Below, one piece after another: positions 47,049-57,794 of a DNA stretch of 64,000 nucleotides. Both the position numbers and the translations under genes were made by a program. This DNA comes from Rubrivivax sp. GTDB lineage: Bacteria; Pseudomonadota; Gammaproteobacteria; Burkholderiales; Burkholderiaceae_C. How positions within the stretch are numbered: position 1 is the first letter of the stretch; every line of letters begins with the position of its first letter. The notes under the pieces are model-generated. The model was not told the DNA's origin, ran no database searches, and saw only the letters and a program-made list of their open reading frames with translations. The stretch covers positions 62,001 to 126,000 of the forward strand of contig JAIXSE010000001.1 of the NCBI GenBank assembly GCA_027484825.1, in the 5' to 3' direction.

Positions 47049-48124
47049 GCAACGCGGCCGACCTTGCTCCACGTTTCCCGCGTGGCCTGGTGGTGGGCAA
47101 GTTCTGCCCGCTGCATCTGGGGCATGAACACCTGATCCGACGTGCCCAGCAGCAGTGCGACGAGCTGGTGGTGGTGAGCTATACCGAGCCCGGTTTTCCC
47201 GGTCTGGACCGGGAGCGACGGGCCGCCTGGCTGCGCGCGCGGTTTCCCGAGCTGCGCTGTCATGTGCTGGACCCGGGTCATCTTGCGCAGATGTGCCAGG
47301 AACGCGGTGTGGCGCCTCGCCGTATCCCGGCCGATGACGAGCCGGAGGATGTGCACCGGCACTTTGTGGCGCAGTTGCTGCTGGATCTGCTGGGGGGGCC
47401 GGTGCAGGCGGTTTTCACCAGCGAGCATTACGGGGACGGCTTCGCGGCGGTGATGTCGCAGGTCTTCGGCGCGCCGGTGCAGCATGTCTGTGTGGACCTG
47501 CATCGTGTGCAGGTGCCGGTGTCGGGCACTCAGGTGCGGCGCGATCCGCTGGCGCACCGGTCGCTTCTGAGTCCTGAGGTCTTTGCCGACTTCATGCCAC
47601 GCATCGCGCTTCTGGGTGGTGAGTCCACCGGCAAGACGACGCTGGCGCAGGCGCTCGCGAAAGCGCTGAACACGGCGTGGGTTCCGGAGTTCGGGCGCAC
47701 CCTGTGGGAGCGGCAGGAAGGGCGGCTGAGCTTCGAGGACATGGCGCTGATCGGGCGCACGCAGGTCGAGCACGAGGTGCAGATGGCGCAGCGCGCGCAA
47801 GGCTGCCTGATCTGCGACACCACGCCGCTCACGACATGCCTGTACAGCGAATGGATGTTCGGGCGGGTGGACCCGGCGCTGCGCGCATGGGCTGAACGTC
47901 GCTACACACTCACCTTGCTGTGCGACACCGACATTCCCTTCGAGCAGGACGGCACCCGGCAGCAAGCCGATTTCCGCCTGATGCAACAGGCGCGCTACCG
48001 ACAGGAATTGACGGCCCGAGGCATTCCGTTTGTTGTGGTGTCAGGATCATTGGAGCAGCGGGTGGCGCAGGCGGTTGATGCCGTTCGTGCGAGGCTGCAG
48101 GACAAGAGGGATGCACAGCTGTAG
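47045..48124 (+). CDS. nadR: NadR-like NMN adenylyltransferase / nicotinamide riboside kinase
   Basis: 359 residues without the N-terminal HTH of E. coli NadR, so it is purely enzymatic. Adenylyltransferase domain: VVGKFCPLHLGHEHLIRRAQ (the HxGH motif) and VPVSGTQVRRDPLAHRSLLS (the ISGT-x-x-R equivalent). Kinase domain: Walker A ALLGGESTGKTTLAQALAKA, then WVPEFGRTLWE, LICDTTPLTTCLYSEWMFG and LLCDTDIPFEQDGTRQ. Makes NMN from nicotinamide riboside and NAD from NMN. Overlaps pnuC by 4 bases and is the last gene of the run; the downstream hairpin at 48145 has no T-run on this strand. Confidence 0.93.
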   Translation: MSNAADLAPRFPRGLVVGKFCPLHLGHEHLIRRAQQQCDELVVVSYTEPGFPGLDRERRAAWLRARFPELRCHVLDPGHLAQMCQERGVAPRRIPADDEPEDVHRHFVAQLLLDLLGGPVQAVFTSEHYGDGFAAVMSQVFGAPVQHVCVDLHRVQVPVSGTQVRRDPLAHRSLLSPEVFADFMPRIALLGGESTGKTTLAQALAKALNTAWVPEFGRTLWERQEGRLSFEDMALIGRTQVEHEVQMAQRAQGCLICDTTPLTTCLYSEWMFGRVDPALRAWAERRYTLTLLCDTDIPFEQDGTRQQADFRLMQQARYRQELTARGIPFVVVSGSLEQRVAQAVDAVRARLQDKRDAQL

Positions 48125-48139
48125 TTGCGGTTGCGAATG

Positions 48140-48164
48140 AAAAAAAGGCGGCCGAAGCCGCCTT
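48140..48164 (-). terminator. rho-independent terminator of the di-haem protein gene
   Basis: On the minus strand AAGGCGGC-TTCG-GCCGCCTT followed by seven T. A textbook tetraloop terminator, 50 bases after the stop of the gene at 48214. On the plus strand the same stem follows nadR by 20 bases but without T-run. Confidence 0.88.
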
Positions 48165-48213
48165 GATTCCATCGGCCTGCGGCGCTCGCCGCGGGCCTGA
48201 TGCGTCCACCCCC

Positions 48214-51200
48214 TCAGAGGGAATTGAGGAAAGCCATCAACGCCTTGCGGTCTGAAGTGCTCAGGTTGACGAAGCGCTGACGGCTGGCGGCCGCTTCGCC
48301 GCCGTGCCACAGGATGGCTTCGGTCAGGGTGCTGGCGCGGCTGTCATGCAGATAGCCCACCTTCACGCCGGTACCGGCCACATATTCCGTGTACCCGATG
48401 CCCCACAGCGGCGAGGTGCGCCACTGGTTGCCGGCTGCCTGGGATTCCACCAGGTTGTCGGCCAGGTCGCTGCCCATGTCGTGCAGCAGCAGGTCGGTGT
48501 AGGGACGGATGGTCTGGTTGCGGTTCTCGGTCAGCTCGGTGCCCAGGCCGGTCTTCATCTCCGGCACGTGGCAGGCCGTGCAGCGGATCGACGCGAACAC
48601 CTTGGCGCCAGCCGCCACCTGCGTCGGATTCACATCCAGGTAGGGCAGCGGCGTCACGCCCTTGGGGAATCCGCTGGTCATGCTGCGCTGCGCCGGCACC
48701 CCCAGCAGGGCCACATAGCGGGTGATCAGCTGCAGATCGGCTTCGGACAGGCCCTTCTCCACCTTGTTCTTGTTGCACTGCGCCGGGCCGGCCAGGCAAT
48801 CGCGGTTGGGATAGAGCGGCGAGGTCACCGACATGTCCAGCAGCGCGGCATTGGCGCTCTGATGACGCAGGCTGACCTTGGCGGCCTTCCAGCCGTAACG
48901 GCCCACCCGCACAGCGCCGGTTTCCGGGTCATAGACCAGGTTGGCCTGGCCCTTCACGCCGTCCTCGTCCGGCGTGCTGCGCACCCGGGCCAGGATGTCC
49001 GCATCCGGAATCGCTTCCAGCAGCCCCATGCCGACCATCGGCTGCGCGGCGCGCAGCGAGAACACCGACGGCGTCGGGCCGTCGAAGCTCACCCGCGGCT
49101 TGCTCAGCGTCACCACGGTACCGTCGGCCAGCGTCACCGACTTGGTGTCGAAGCCGGCCACCCGCACGGCCATGCCCCAGTCCTGCGCGGCACCGGTGGT
49201 CAGCGAACGGGCGTTCATCTGCACCGCCAGACCATAGGTCGGGTGCGGCACCTGCTTGCCGTTGGCATCGAGCGCGGCGGTGCGCACCGCCATCGTGTCC
49301 AGGCGCTGGTTCAGCACCTGCGGTGCCAGGCCACGGCCGTTGTTGATGTGGCAGGCGAAGCAGGTGGACTGGTTGAAGCGCGGTCCTTGCAGGCCCACGG
49401 CCGCGGTGTTGCGGTCATTGCCGGCTTCATTGTGGTCACCGGTCCACATGTTGCTGTGGATCCAGCGGCGGCCTTCGGTGAAGCGCTGCATGTTCTGCAT
49501 GCCGATCTGCGTGCTCGGCTGCTGGAACATGAAGGTGGCGTTGTCGGCGTAGTCGTAGGAGATGGAGCCGGTTCCGCCCAGCAGGGTTTCTTCCGGCAGC
49601 GGCGCATTCAGCAGTCGCGGCTGGACCCCATACCAGGGCCGCAGGCCACTGCCCACCACGTAGGTCACCTCGTTGGTGTAGTAGCGGAAGTTGCCGTTGT
49701 CGCCGATGGCGTCCATGGCGGCGCGGCTGGAGAAGAACGAGCCGGTGAACTCGATTGCATCGCCCACCTTCAGGTTGCGCGACGCGACCGTGGTGCTGGT
49801 GGGCACCAGCACGCCGTTGGCATCGGGGGCGACATCCTTGTGGCCCGGCACCGTGTCCAGCACCACCGAGCAGCCGTCATTGGCGCCGATCACGCCGTTG
49901 TAGCCGGTGTTGGGCTTGGCCAGCGCGCCTTCAGGCGGCTTGGGCACCACGGGGCAGGAGGTCAGGTCCTTGAAGCCGTCGGTGTAGGTGGTGTTGTCGA
50001 GCAGTTGGCCGGGGGACATCCAGCCGTAGCCGGTCACGCCCGGATCGTCGAAGCGCCGGAAGAAGGATTGACCGCCGCCGCGCTGGGCCTGCTGGTAGTA
50101 CTGGTTGATGATGATGCGGGGCTTGGTGACACCGGCCACGCGGCTGTTGTCGATGAACTCCACGCCCCAGGTGCGGTTCTTGAAGTAGTTGGCGATGAAG
50201 TTCAGATAGGCGCCGGGGCCCTTGTCGCGCGGCTGGCCGTTGGCATCGACCGTATCGTTGGTGCCGTAGCCGATTTCGGCCCAGTCTTCACCGCGCTCAC
50301 GGGCGTGGCGCGAGCGGCCCACGAAGCCGAAGCGGGTCACCAGCGTGCCGTCGGGCAGCGAGAACTGCACCTGCTCCAGCGGCGCCGGAACGGCCGGTGT
50401 CATCACTGAGGCGCCGACGGGCGGCGTGGGGATGGAGGAGGTTGTCACCGAGGCCAGCGTGTTGTCGCTGCCGGGGGACTTGAAGCTGACCTCAAACAGC
50501 GAATAGCCATATTGCGTGGCCCGGGCCACGCCCTGGATCTTCACGTAGCGGACGTTGGCGCTGAGGTTGAAGAACTCTTCCGTGCCGCCCTTGCCGCCGG
50601 CCACATAGCGCAGCTGGTACCAGGTCTGGCCGTCATCGGAGGCGAGGATGGCGTATTCCTTGCCGTAGGCGTTCTCCCACACCAGCTGCATATAGCCGAT
50701 GGGGGTCTTGGCGCCGAAGTCGAACTGGATCCAGGCGGCATCGTCCTGCGCGCTGGCCCAGCGGGTGGTGAGGCTGCCGTCTACGGCCTTGTCCGGACCG
50801 TTGTTGTTGTTCTCGGTGGCGCTGGAGGTGGCGGTGACCGTCTTGATGGCGGCGCCGGGCTTGCTCAGGTCAGTGCCTGCCGGCAATTGCATCGAGGTGG
50901 GCAGCGACGGCGTGGCGGTGCCGGAGCCATTCCCGGTGGGCAGTGTGCCGGTGGCCGGCGGCACGGTCGACACCGGCGGCAGTTCCGGTTCCGTCTCGGG
51001 ACCGGAGGCTGAGGGGGCGGGTGCGGGGATGGGCGAGGGGGCTGGGGTGCCCGCCGACGGATTGGTATTGGAGTCCCCGGAGGAGGAGGATCCACCGCCG
51101 CAGCCGGACAGCACGCTGACGGCGCTCAGGGCGATGACGGCACTGGCTACGAGGCCGCGCGCGAGGGAGGGCGGCGGCGGACACGCCAACTTTTGGTCGG

Positions 51201-51222
51201 TCTCTGATACGTTGTTGCGCAT
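48214..51222 (-). CDS. DUF1111 di-haem oxidoreductase lipoprotein with discoidin domain
   Basis: 1002 residues. Lipoprotein signal (LVASAVIALSAVSVLSGC) followed by a Ser/Gly and Pro/Ala-rich linker. Residues about 120-250 form an F5/8C discoidin domain (ATENNNNGPDKAVDGSLTTR; AAWIQFDFGAKTPIGYMQLV; ILASDDGQTWYQL; RYVKIQGVARATQYGYSLFE). The rest is a DUF1111 putative peroxidase with haem motifs STCFACHINNGRG (about 620) and IRCTACHVPEMKTG (about 880) and the C-terminal LTEAILWHGGEAAASRQRFV. Both haems should be c-type, attached in the periplasm or at the surface. Single gene with its own terminator. Substrate unknown; the discoidin part may bind glycans or polymers. Confidence 0.88.
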   Translation of the reverse strand: MRNNVSETDQKLACPPPPSLARGLVASAVIALSAVSVLSGCGGGSSSSGDSNTNPSAGTPAPSPIPAPAPSASGPETEPELPPVSTVPPATGTLPTGNGSGTATPSLPTSMQLPAGTDLSKPGAAIKTVTATSSATENNNNGPDKAVDGSLTTRWASAQDDAAWIQFDFGAKTPIGYMQLVWENAYGKEYAILASDDGQTWYQLRYVAGGKGGTEEFFNLSANVRYVKIQGVARATQYGYSLFEVSFKSPGSDNTLASVTTSSIPTPPVGASVMTPAVPAPLEQVQFSLPDGTLVTRFGFVGRSRHARERGEDWAEIGYGTNDTVDANGQPRDKGPGAYLNFIANYFKNRTWGVEFIDNSRVAGVTKPRIIINQYYQQAQRGGGQSFFRRFDDPGVTGYGWMSPGQLLDNTTYTDGFKDLTSCPVVPKPPEGALAKPNTGYNGVIGANDGCSVVLDTVPGHKDVAPDANGVLVPTSTTVASRNLKVGDAIEFTGSFFSSRAAMDAIGDNGNFRYYTNEVTYVVGSGLRPWYGVQPRLLNAPLPEETLLGGTGSISYDYADNATFMFQQPSTQIGMQNMQRFTEGRRWIHSNMWTGDHNEAGNDRNTAAVGLQGPRFNQSTCFACHINNGRGLAPQVLNQRLDTMAVRTAALDANGKQVPHPTYGLAVQMNARSLTTGAAQDWGMAVRVAGFDTKSVTLADGTVVTLSKPRVSFDGPTPSVFSLRAAQPMVGMGLLEAIPDADILARVRSTPDEDGVKGQANLVYDPETGAVRVGRYGWKAAKVSLRHQSANAALLDMSVTSPLYPNRDCLAGPAQCNKNKVEKGLSEADLQLITRYVALLGVPAQRSMTSGFPKGVTPLPYLDVNPTQVAAGAKVFASIRCTACHVPEMKTGLGTELTENRNQTIRPYTDLLLHDMGSDLADNLVESQAAGNQWRTSPLWGIGYTEYVAGTGVKVGYLHDSRASTLTEAILWHGGEAAASRQRFVNLSTSDRKALMAFLNSL

Positions 51223-51593
51223 AGGCGCTCCTGCAAGTCCGAGGAAACAAGCCCTGGTGGCGCGCGGTGACGCACCCCGGGAGGTAGTTGTCGGTATTTC
51301 TTGCAGGGAGCGTGCCGGTTTCCGATGGTCACAAAGTGGTGTCTACCAGTTCCAGGGGCGGAGGGGAAAGTCAGCCTAAAGAACTAGATGCGCGAGATAT
51401 CGGGGCGAGGATGTGCGCCGGTTTTTGTCAGGACGGACAAATAGTGTCAGTCGGTGTCTGTGGCATCGTCGGAAACGTTGCAAATTGTTGGCACATGAGC
51501 CGTGCCATGGATGCTGCGCCCCTCGCACGAAAAAGGCGGTGGGCGAGCGGGCTGATACTTTGATGCATGGAACTGCATCAGATGAACTTGATC
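51223..51593. other. intergenic region with promoter of the di-haem gene; otherwise nothing recognised
   Basis: 371 bases between the start of the di-haem gene and the end of the SLOG gene, both on the minus strand. It should contain the di-haem promoter. A stem-loop lies at its right end (51561-51580). Short open frames on the plus strand have no motifs or ribosome sites. Confidence 0.4.
51561..51580 (-). terminator. hairpin after the SLOG gene
   Basis: TGATGCA-(6)-TGCATCA, a perfect 7-bp stem 13 bases past the SLOG stop. Only a short A/T stretch follows, so termination is possible but weakly supported. Confidence 0.35.
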
Positions 51594-52154
51594 TCAGGCG
51601 TGCAAGAGTCGTTGCTGGCGCAGCGATTGCAGCCGGTGGGTCAATCCGATCTTCTTCTCCGCTTTGCGCCGAGCCGATTGGCTCATTCGGTCCACCAATG
51701 TCTGTAGCTGTTGGACACCGGAGACGTTGTGAAAGGCGCCTTCCTTGTCCAGGAACACCACGGACTTCTTGCCGCGGGAGAGCAATTCGATGACGTTGCT
51801 CAGCGTGCCGGTGCTTTCAGCGTCCCAGATCATCAGTCCGTAATCCGCGACTTCCGCCATGCGGAGGTCCTTGGCGGTGTAGAAGGCGCGGGAGCGAGCG
51901 GATCCGTCTGTGGTCACAGCTTCCACCGGCCAGGCGCCGACGTTATTGCGCGGGACTTCCCCGCTGCAGAAGACCGTCGCCTTGACGGGATGCGGATGCA
52001 CGGACAGATGGTTCTGGATCGACCGATCCACACCGTTGGCGTCCCCGACAACGACTTCGAAGTCCTGCGAGACGATCCGGTCAATGCGTTGCAGGACCTC
52101 AGGCGCGAGGCGCTTGATCGCAATCGATCCTGAAATGAACACCTTGGTTGTCAT
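51594..52154 (-). CDS. SLOG-domain protein (YspA/DUF2493-like)
   Basis: 186 residues from MTTKVFISGSIAIKRLAPEV. Rossmann-like SLOG elements: strand-loop FISGS, nucleotide pocket FEVVVGDANGVDRSIQNHLS, then YTAKDLRMAEVADYGLMIWD and ESTGTLSNVIELLSRGK, the Ser-x-Gly-T turn typical of YspA/cpYpsA-type SLOG proteins. The C-terminus is basic (ARRKAEKKIGLTHRLQSLRQ). SLOG domains bind or cleave nucleotide-like ligands and are frequent in conflict systems. It lies 40 bases after the PRTase gene on the same strand, so the two form an operon. Ligand unknown. Confidence 0.78.
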   Translation of the reverse strand: MTTKVFISGSIAIKRLAPEVLQRIDRIVSQDFEVVVGDANGVDRSIQNHLSVHPHPVKATVFCSGEVPRNNVGAWPVEAVTTDGSARSRAFYTAKDLRMAEVADYGLMIWDAESTGTLSNVIELLSRGKKSVVFLDKEGAFHNVSGVQQLQTLVDRMSQSARRKAEKKIGLTHRLQSLRQQRLLHA

Positions 52155-52194
52155 TTGAGTCTTATCGGGTGTCGCTGCCACTCGATGTTGAAGC

Positions 52195-52854
52195 TTAAGA
52201 CGAAGTGAGTGCGGCCACATAGATATTGCGGAGTTTGCCGAAGCTTCGCAAGGTCCTGCACGCGCATTCGAGAGTGGCTCCTGTGTCAAACAAGTCATCC
52301 AGGACAAGCGCGTTACACCCGGTCATCGGCCAACCGATCGGCACAGGGGCAATGTGGAATGCAGATGACAACTCAGCCACTCGCTCTGCCTTGCTGCTCA
52401 GATTCTTCATGGATTGGTTCGCGCGAGACTTGGTCAGGAGGCGATCCAAAACCGGGAGGTGGGAGAGCTGTCCGAGCCGACGGGCGACTTCCAGGACAGG
52501 CTGCCATCTCCTCACGGTGGAAGGAGGCATCGGAATGATCATATGGGGCGGTTCGCCCCACCGGCTGAACAGGTGGGTCATCAGTGCCTGCGCCAGAGGC
52601 CAGGCGCGGGACGTATTGCCCCGGTACTTCAACTCGAAGACCGCCTGACCGACTTCCGTGCACAGGCTTTCAAAGCGGGGGCGCCCATGTGCGTCGTCTC
52701 CGACATAGATGCTCTTCACCATGTGCTTGTCCAGGACGAAGCCAGACTGCCAGGGCCCAAAGATTTGCCGAATGGGCACACGCACAACAACTCCCGCGTA
52801 AGACGCGTTGGAGTAGTGCGTCTGCTGCGCTGCGAGTTCCGGATCTGGAACCAT
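52195..52854 (-). CDS. ComF-like phosphoribosyltransferase
   Basis: 219 residues. PRPP-binding motif CNALVLDDLFDTGATLECAC (two acidic residues then D-T-G-A-T) near the C-terminus. Upstream FELKYRGNTSRAWPLAQALM and IPMPPSTVRRWQPVLEVARR match the K-Y-x-G and pyrophosphate-loop areas of ComF-type PRTases. The CxxC zinc finger of true ComF is absent; instead about 70 N-terminal residues of unassigned beta-rich sequence precede the PRTase. The ATG at 52854 has a poor ribosome site, so the start is uncertain. First gene of a two-gene operon with the SLOG protein. Confidence 0.78.
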   Translation of the reverse strand: MVPDPELAAQQTHYSNASYAGVVVRVPIRQIFGPWQSGFVLDKHMVKSIYVGDDAHGRPRFESLCTEVGQAVFELKYRGNTSRAWPLAQALMTHLFSRWGEPPHMIIPMPPSTVRRWQPVLEVARRLGQLSHLPVLDRLLTKSRANQSMKNLSSKAERVAELSSAFHIAPVPIGWPMTGCNALVLDDLFDTGATLECACRTLRSFGKLRNIYVAALTSS

Positions 52855-52937
52855 CTGTTGCGCTTCGGTGGCGGGGCGGCATGTTGGCTGCTCGCAGTGG
52901 CTCTAATATTTGTGCCTTGATGCCCTGACCTGTTGAC

Positions 52938-53519
52938 ATGTCCTCCCTGCTGCCTCCGTCCCCGATGACCTTCCACCTGCGGCTTGCACCGCTGCTGCGG
53001 ACCTGTGCCTGGTTGGTGGGGGTGTTGCTGGTGGTGACGCTGGGTGTGGAGGCGGTGGCGCAATACCGGGTCGGCGCATGGCCTTCGTGGCCGGACCTTC
53101 TGAGGGTCATGGCCATGCCACTGGGACTGGGCGCGGTGCTGGCCTTGATTGATCTGGTCGTGGTCCAGGCATATCCGGTGCGGGTGCTGCCGGAGGGGCT
53201 CCGGGGCTTCAATGCCTGGGGCGCCTACAAGACGGTGAAGTGGGAAGACATTCCTTCTGTTTCACAGGCCTCGCTGCTACGGATGCGATACATCAAAGTG
53301 GCCGTACCCGCCTCCACGTCCCCCCTCACGGTGCCCTTGTCGCTCCGCGACACCACTGGCTTCCTTGCGGCGGTGGAGCGGCATGCCGGCCCCGAGCACC
53401 CACTTGCTGCCGCGCTGCGAGCGGCCCTGCCACTCGCACGCCCCACACCTTCCCCCTCGGCAGTCCTCGGTGTGGGGATCAGCAAGGCGGGGGCCCCTTT
53501 CCCGGAAGTTAAGGAATGA
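52938..53519 (+). CDS. small membrane protein, PH-like C-terminal region
   Basis: 193 residues (a Met at 52965 is an alternative start). Two membrane helices (TCAWLVGVLLVVTLGVEAVA; LLRVMAMPLGLGAVLALIDL), then VRVLPEGLRGFNAWGAYKTV and KWEDIPSVSQASLLRMRYIK, a strand pattern of bacterial PH-type domains. The last 14 residues are encoded within the left arm of the long inverted repeat at 53476, so the natural C-terminus may have been altered by that element. Divergent from the PRTase gene. Function unknown. Confidence 0.6.
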   Translation: MSSLLPPSPMTFHLRLAPLLRTCAWLVGVLLVVTLGVEAVAQYRVGAWPSWPDLLRVMAMPLGLGAVLALIDLVVVQAYPVRVLPEGLRGFNAWGAYKTVKWEDIPSVSQASLLRMRYIKVAVPASTSPLTVPLSLRDTTGFLAAVERHAGPEHPLAAALRAALPLARPTPSPSAVLGVGISKAGAPFPEVKE

Positions 53520-53580
53520 ATGGCCGGCGGAGCCGGACAGAAGGGACATGAAGGGAAAGGGGCCCCCGCCTTGCTGATCC
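53476..53580. repeat. perfect 28-bp inverted repeat with 49-base loop
   Basis: The arms 53476-53503 (starting GGATCAGCAAGGCGGGGG) and 53553-53580 (ending CCGCCTTGCTGATCC) are exact reverse complements over 28 bases. The loop contains the stop of the membrane-protein gene and a CCGGC/GCCGG mini-stem. The element lies between convergent genes and could be a strong bidirectional terminator or a small mobile or REP-like element. No T-run and no transposase. Confidence 0.9.
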
Positions 53581-53610
53581 AGCGCAGTCAGAGGACCTAC
53601 CCCCCACCCC

Positions 53611-54546
53611 TTACCCTTGCCGCTTCGCCAACACCGCCCTCGCCACCCGCGACGCTGTTGCCCGCCCCAGCACGCTGGAAATGAATGCACCCGCATCCAC
53701 CAGCGAATCGAGGTCAATCCCTGTCTCGATCCCCAGCCCGTGCAACATGAACACCACGTCCTCCGTGGCCACATTCCCGGTCGCGCCTTTGGCATATGGG
53801 CAGCCGCCCAGCCCTGCCACGCTGGCGTCGAAGCTGTGGATGCCCATTTCCAGACAGGCATAGATGTTGGTCAACGCCTGCCCATACGTGTCATGGAAAT
53901 GCCCGCTCACCTCCACCAGTGGGAAGTGCCTCAGCGCCCGCTCCATCGCCGCCTGCACCTGACGCGGCGTCCCCACCCCGATGGTGTCGGCCACGCCCAG
54001 ATGGTCCACCCCCACCGACCGCAGCAAAGCGGCCACCCGATCCACCTCATCCGGTGACACGGCCCCTTGATACGGACAGCCCACCGCGCAGGACAACGCG
54101 CCCCGCACCTTCAGCCCCGCCTCATGCGCCGCCGCCACCACCGGTGCAAACCGCTCGATGCTCTCGGCAATCGAGCAATTGATGTTCTTCTGCGAAAACG
54201 CCTCCGACGCCGCCGCAAACACCACCACCTCATCCGGCCGCGTCGGCAACGCAGCCTCCAGCCCCTTCATATTGGGCACCAGCACGCTGTAACGCACACC
54301 AGGGCGGCGCTCCACCGCGGCCATCACCGCCGTGTTGTCCGCCATCTGCGGAATCCACTTCGGCGACACGAAGCTGGTCACCTCGATCTCCTTGAGCCCG
54401 GCTGCCTGCAGCATGCCCACCAACTGCGCCTTCTCAGCCGTCCCGACCTGCGCCTTCTCATTTTGCAGCCCGTCACGCGGACCCACATCCACCAGCGTGA
54501 CCCGGCTGGGCAGCGCCCCGGATGCGCGATTGACTCTGGCATTCAT
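53611..54546 (-). CDS. mvaB: hydroxymethylglutaryl-CoA lyase
   Basis: Splits HMG-CoA into acetoacetate and acetyl-CoA, the last step of leucine degradation. 311 residues, TIM barrel. N-terminal VDVGPRDGLQNEK carries the catalytic Arg-Asp; FVSPKWIPQMADN, SGHFHDTYGQALTN (metal His) and the family signature SVAGLGGCPYAKGATGNVAT with the active-site Cys follow. Cytoplasmic. Lies 11 bases after mccA on the same strand; the long inverted repeat follows its stop. Confidence 0.95.
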   Translation of the reverse strand: MNARVNRASGALPSRVTLVDVGPRDGLQNEKAQVGTAEKAQLVGMLQAAGLKEIEVTSFVSPKWIPQMADNTAVMAAVERRPGVRYSVLVPNMKGLEAALPTRPDEVVVFAAASEAFSQKNINCSIAESIERFAPVVAAAHEAGLKVRGALSCAVGCPYQGAVSPDEVDRVAALLRSVGVDHLGVADTIGVGTPRQVQAAMERALRHFPLVEVSGHFHDTYGQALTNIYACLEMGIHSFDASVAGLGGCPYAKGATGNVATEDVVFMLHGLGIETGIDLDSLVDAGAFISSVLGRATASRVARAVLAKRQG

Positions 54547-54557
54547 CAGCGACTCCT

Positions 54558-56546
<1,989 letters not shown>

Positions 56547-56684
56547 GGTTGTCTCCTCAAGCCCCGGGTGCCTGGCGCGCCGCCGCTTGTGGCTGCGGCT
56601 GCCGGCACGCTCCGGTGGTGGTGGTGGTCGGGATTGAGGCCGCCCGACGCGGCCAGAGGTCCGGGCCCTGCGACCCGGGAATGC

Positions 56685-57794
56685 TCAGTGGCAGTGGCCG
56701 CAAGCACCGGCCGAGGCGCCGTCCGCGCCTGCGGCAGCGCCCACGCCGGCACCCACGCCAGCGGCCGTTGCGTCCGCACTCAGGTCGGCTTCCGTGGCGC
56801 AGTGCATGCCCAGACGGTCGATCAGCTTGCGGTCCTTGGCGGCCTGCGGATTGCTGGTCGTCAGCAGCTTGTCGCCATAGAACATGCTGTTGGCGCCGGC
56901 CAGGAAGCACAGGGCCTGCATGGTCTCGGGCATTTCCTCGCGGCCGGCCGACAGGCGCACCATGGCGCGCGGCATGGTGATGCGGGCCACGGCGATGGTG
57001 CGGATGAATTCAAACGGGTCCAGCGCCTCGGTGCCGGCCAGCGGCGTGCCTTCCACCTGCACCAGGTTGTTGATGGGCACCGACTCCGGATAGGGGTCCA
57101 GATTGGCCAGCTGGGCGATCAGGCCGGCGCGCTGGCGACGGGTTTCGCCCATGCCCACGATGCCGCCCGAGCAGACCTTCAGGCCGACGCCGCGCACCCG
57201 GTCCAACGTGTCCAGTCGGTCTTGATAGGTGCGGGTGGTGATGATCTGGCCGTAGAACTCCGGCGAGGTGTCCAGGTTGTGGTTGTAGTAGTCCAGGCCC
57301 GCGTCCCGCAGCTGCTCGGCCTGGCCGTCGCCCAGCATGCCGGCGGTCAGGCAGGTTTCCAGGCCCATGGCCTTGACCTCGGAGATCATCTCGCCGATGG
57401 CCTCCAGATGACGCTCCTTGGGCGAACGCCAGGCGGCGCCCATGCAGAAGCGGGTCGCCCCGCTGGCCTTGGCGGCGCGGGCGGCTTCCAGCACTTCTTC
57501 CAGCGGAATCAGCTTCTCGGCCTTCAGGCCGGTGTCGAAATGCGCCGACTGCGGGCAGTACTTGCAGTCCTCCTCGCAGCCGCCGGTCTTGATGGACAGC
57601 AGCGTGGACAGTTGCACCGCATTGGCATCGAAATGCTCGCGGTGCACCTGCTGGGCGCGGAACAGCAGGTCATTGAAGGGCAGCTCGAACAGGGCGGCGA
57701 TCTCATTCACCGTCCAGGGCTTGGCGTTGCGACGCTGCTCGTCGGTGGTGGGCGTCAGCGTCTGGATCTGGTTGACGGTCTGCTTCATCGTCAT
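56685..57794 (-). CDS. bioB: biotin synthase
   Basis: Radical-SAM enzyme inserting sulphur into dethiobiotin. 369 residues. Radical-SAM cluster [11 protein letters not shown] (CxxxCxxC) in [20 protein letters not shown]; then [40 protein letters not shown] and [14 protein letters not shown] carry the [2Fe-2S] and substrate residues. A 35-residue Gly/Ala-rich tail ends GACGHCH, beyond the normal end; it may bind metal. The ATG at 57794 overlaps the bioD stop (ATGA). Last gene of bioA-F-D-B. Confidence 0.95.
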   Translation of the reverse strand: MTMKQTVNQIQTLTPTTDEQRRNAKPWTVNEIAALFELPFNDLLFRAQQVHREHFDANAVQLSTLLSIKTGGCEEDCKYCPQSAHFDTGLKAEKLIPLEEVLEAARAAKASGATRFCMGAAWRSPKERHLEAIGEMISEVKAMGLETCLTAGMLGDGQAEQLRDAGLDYYNHNLDTSPEFYGQIITTRTYQDRLDTLDRVRGVGLKVCSGGIVGMGETRRQRAGLIAQLANLDPYPESVPINNLVQVEGTPLAGTEALDPFEFIRTIAVARITMPRAMVRLSAGREEMPETMQALCFLAGANSMFYGDKLLTTSNPQAAKDRKLIDRLGMHCATEADLSADATAAGVGAGVGAAAGADGASAGACGHCH

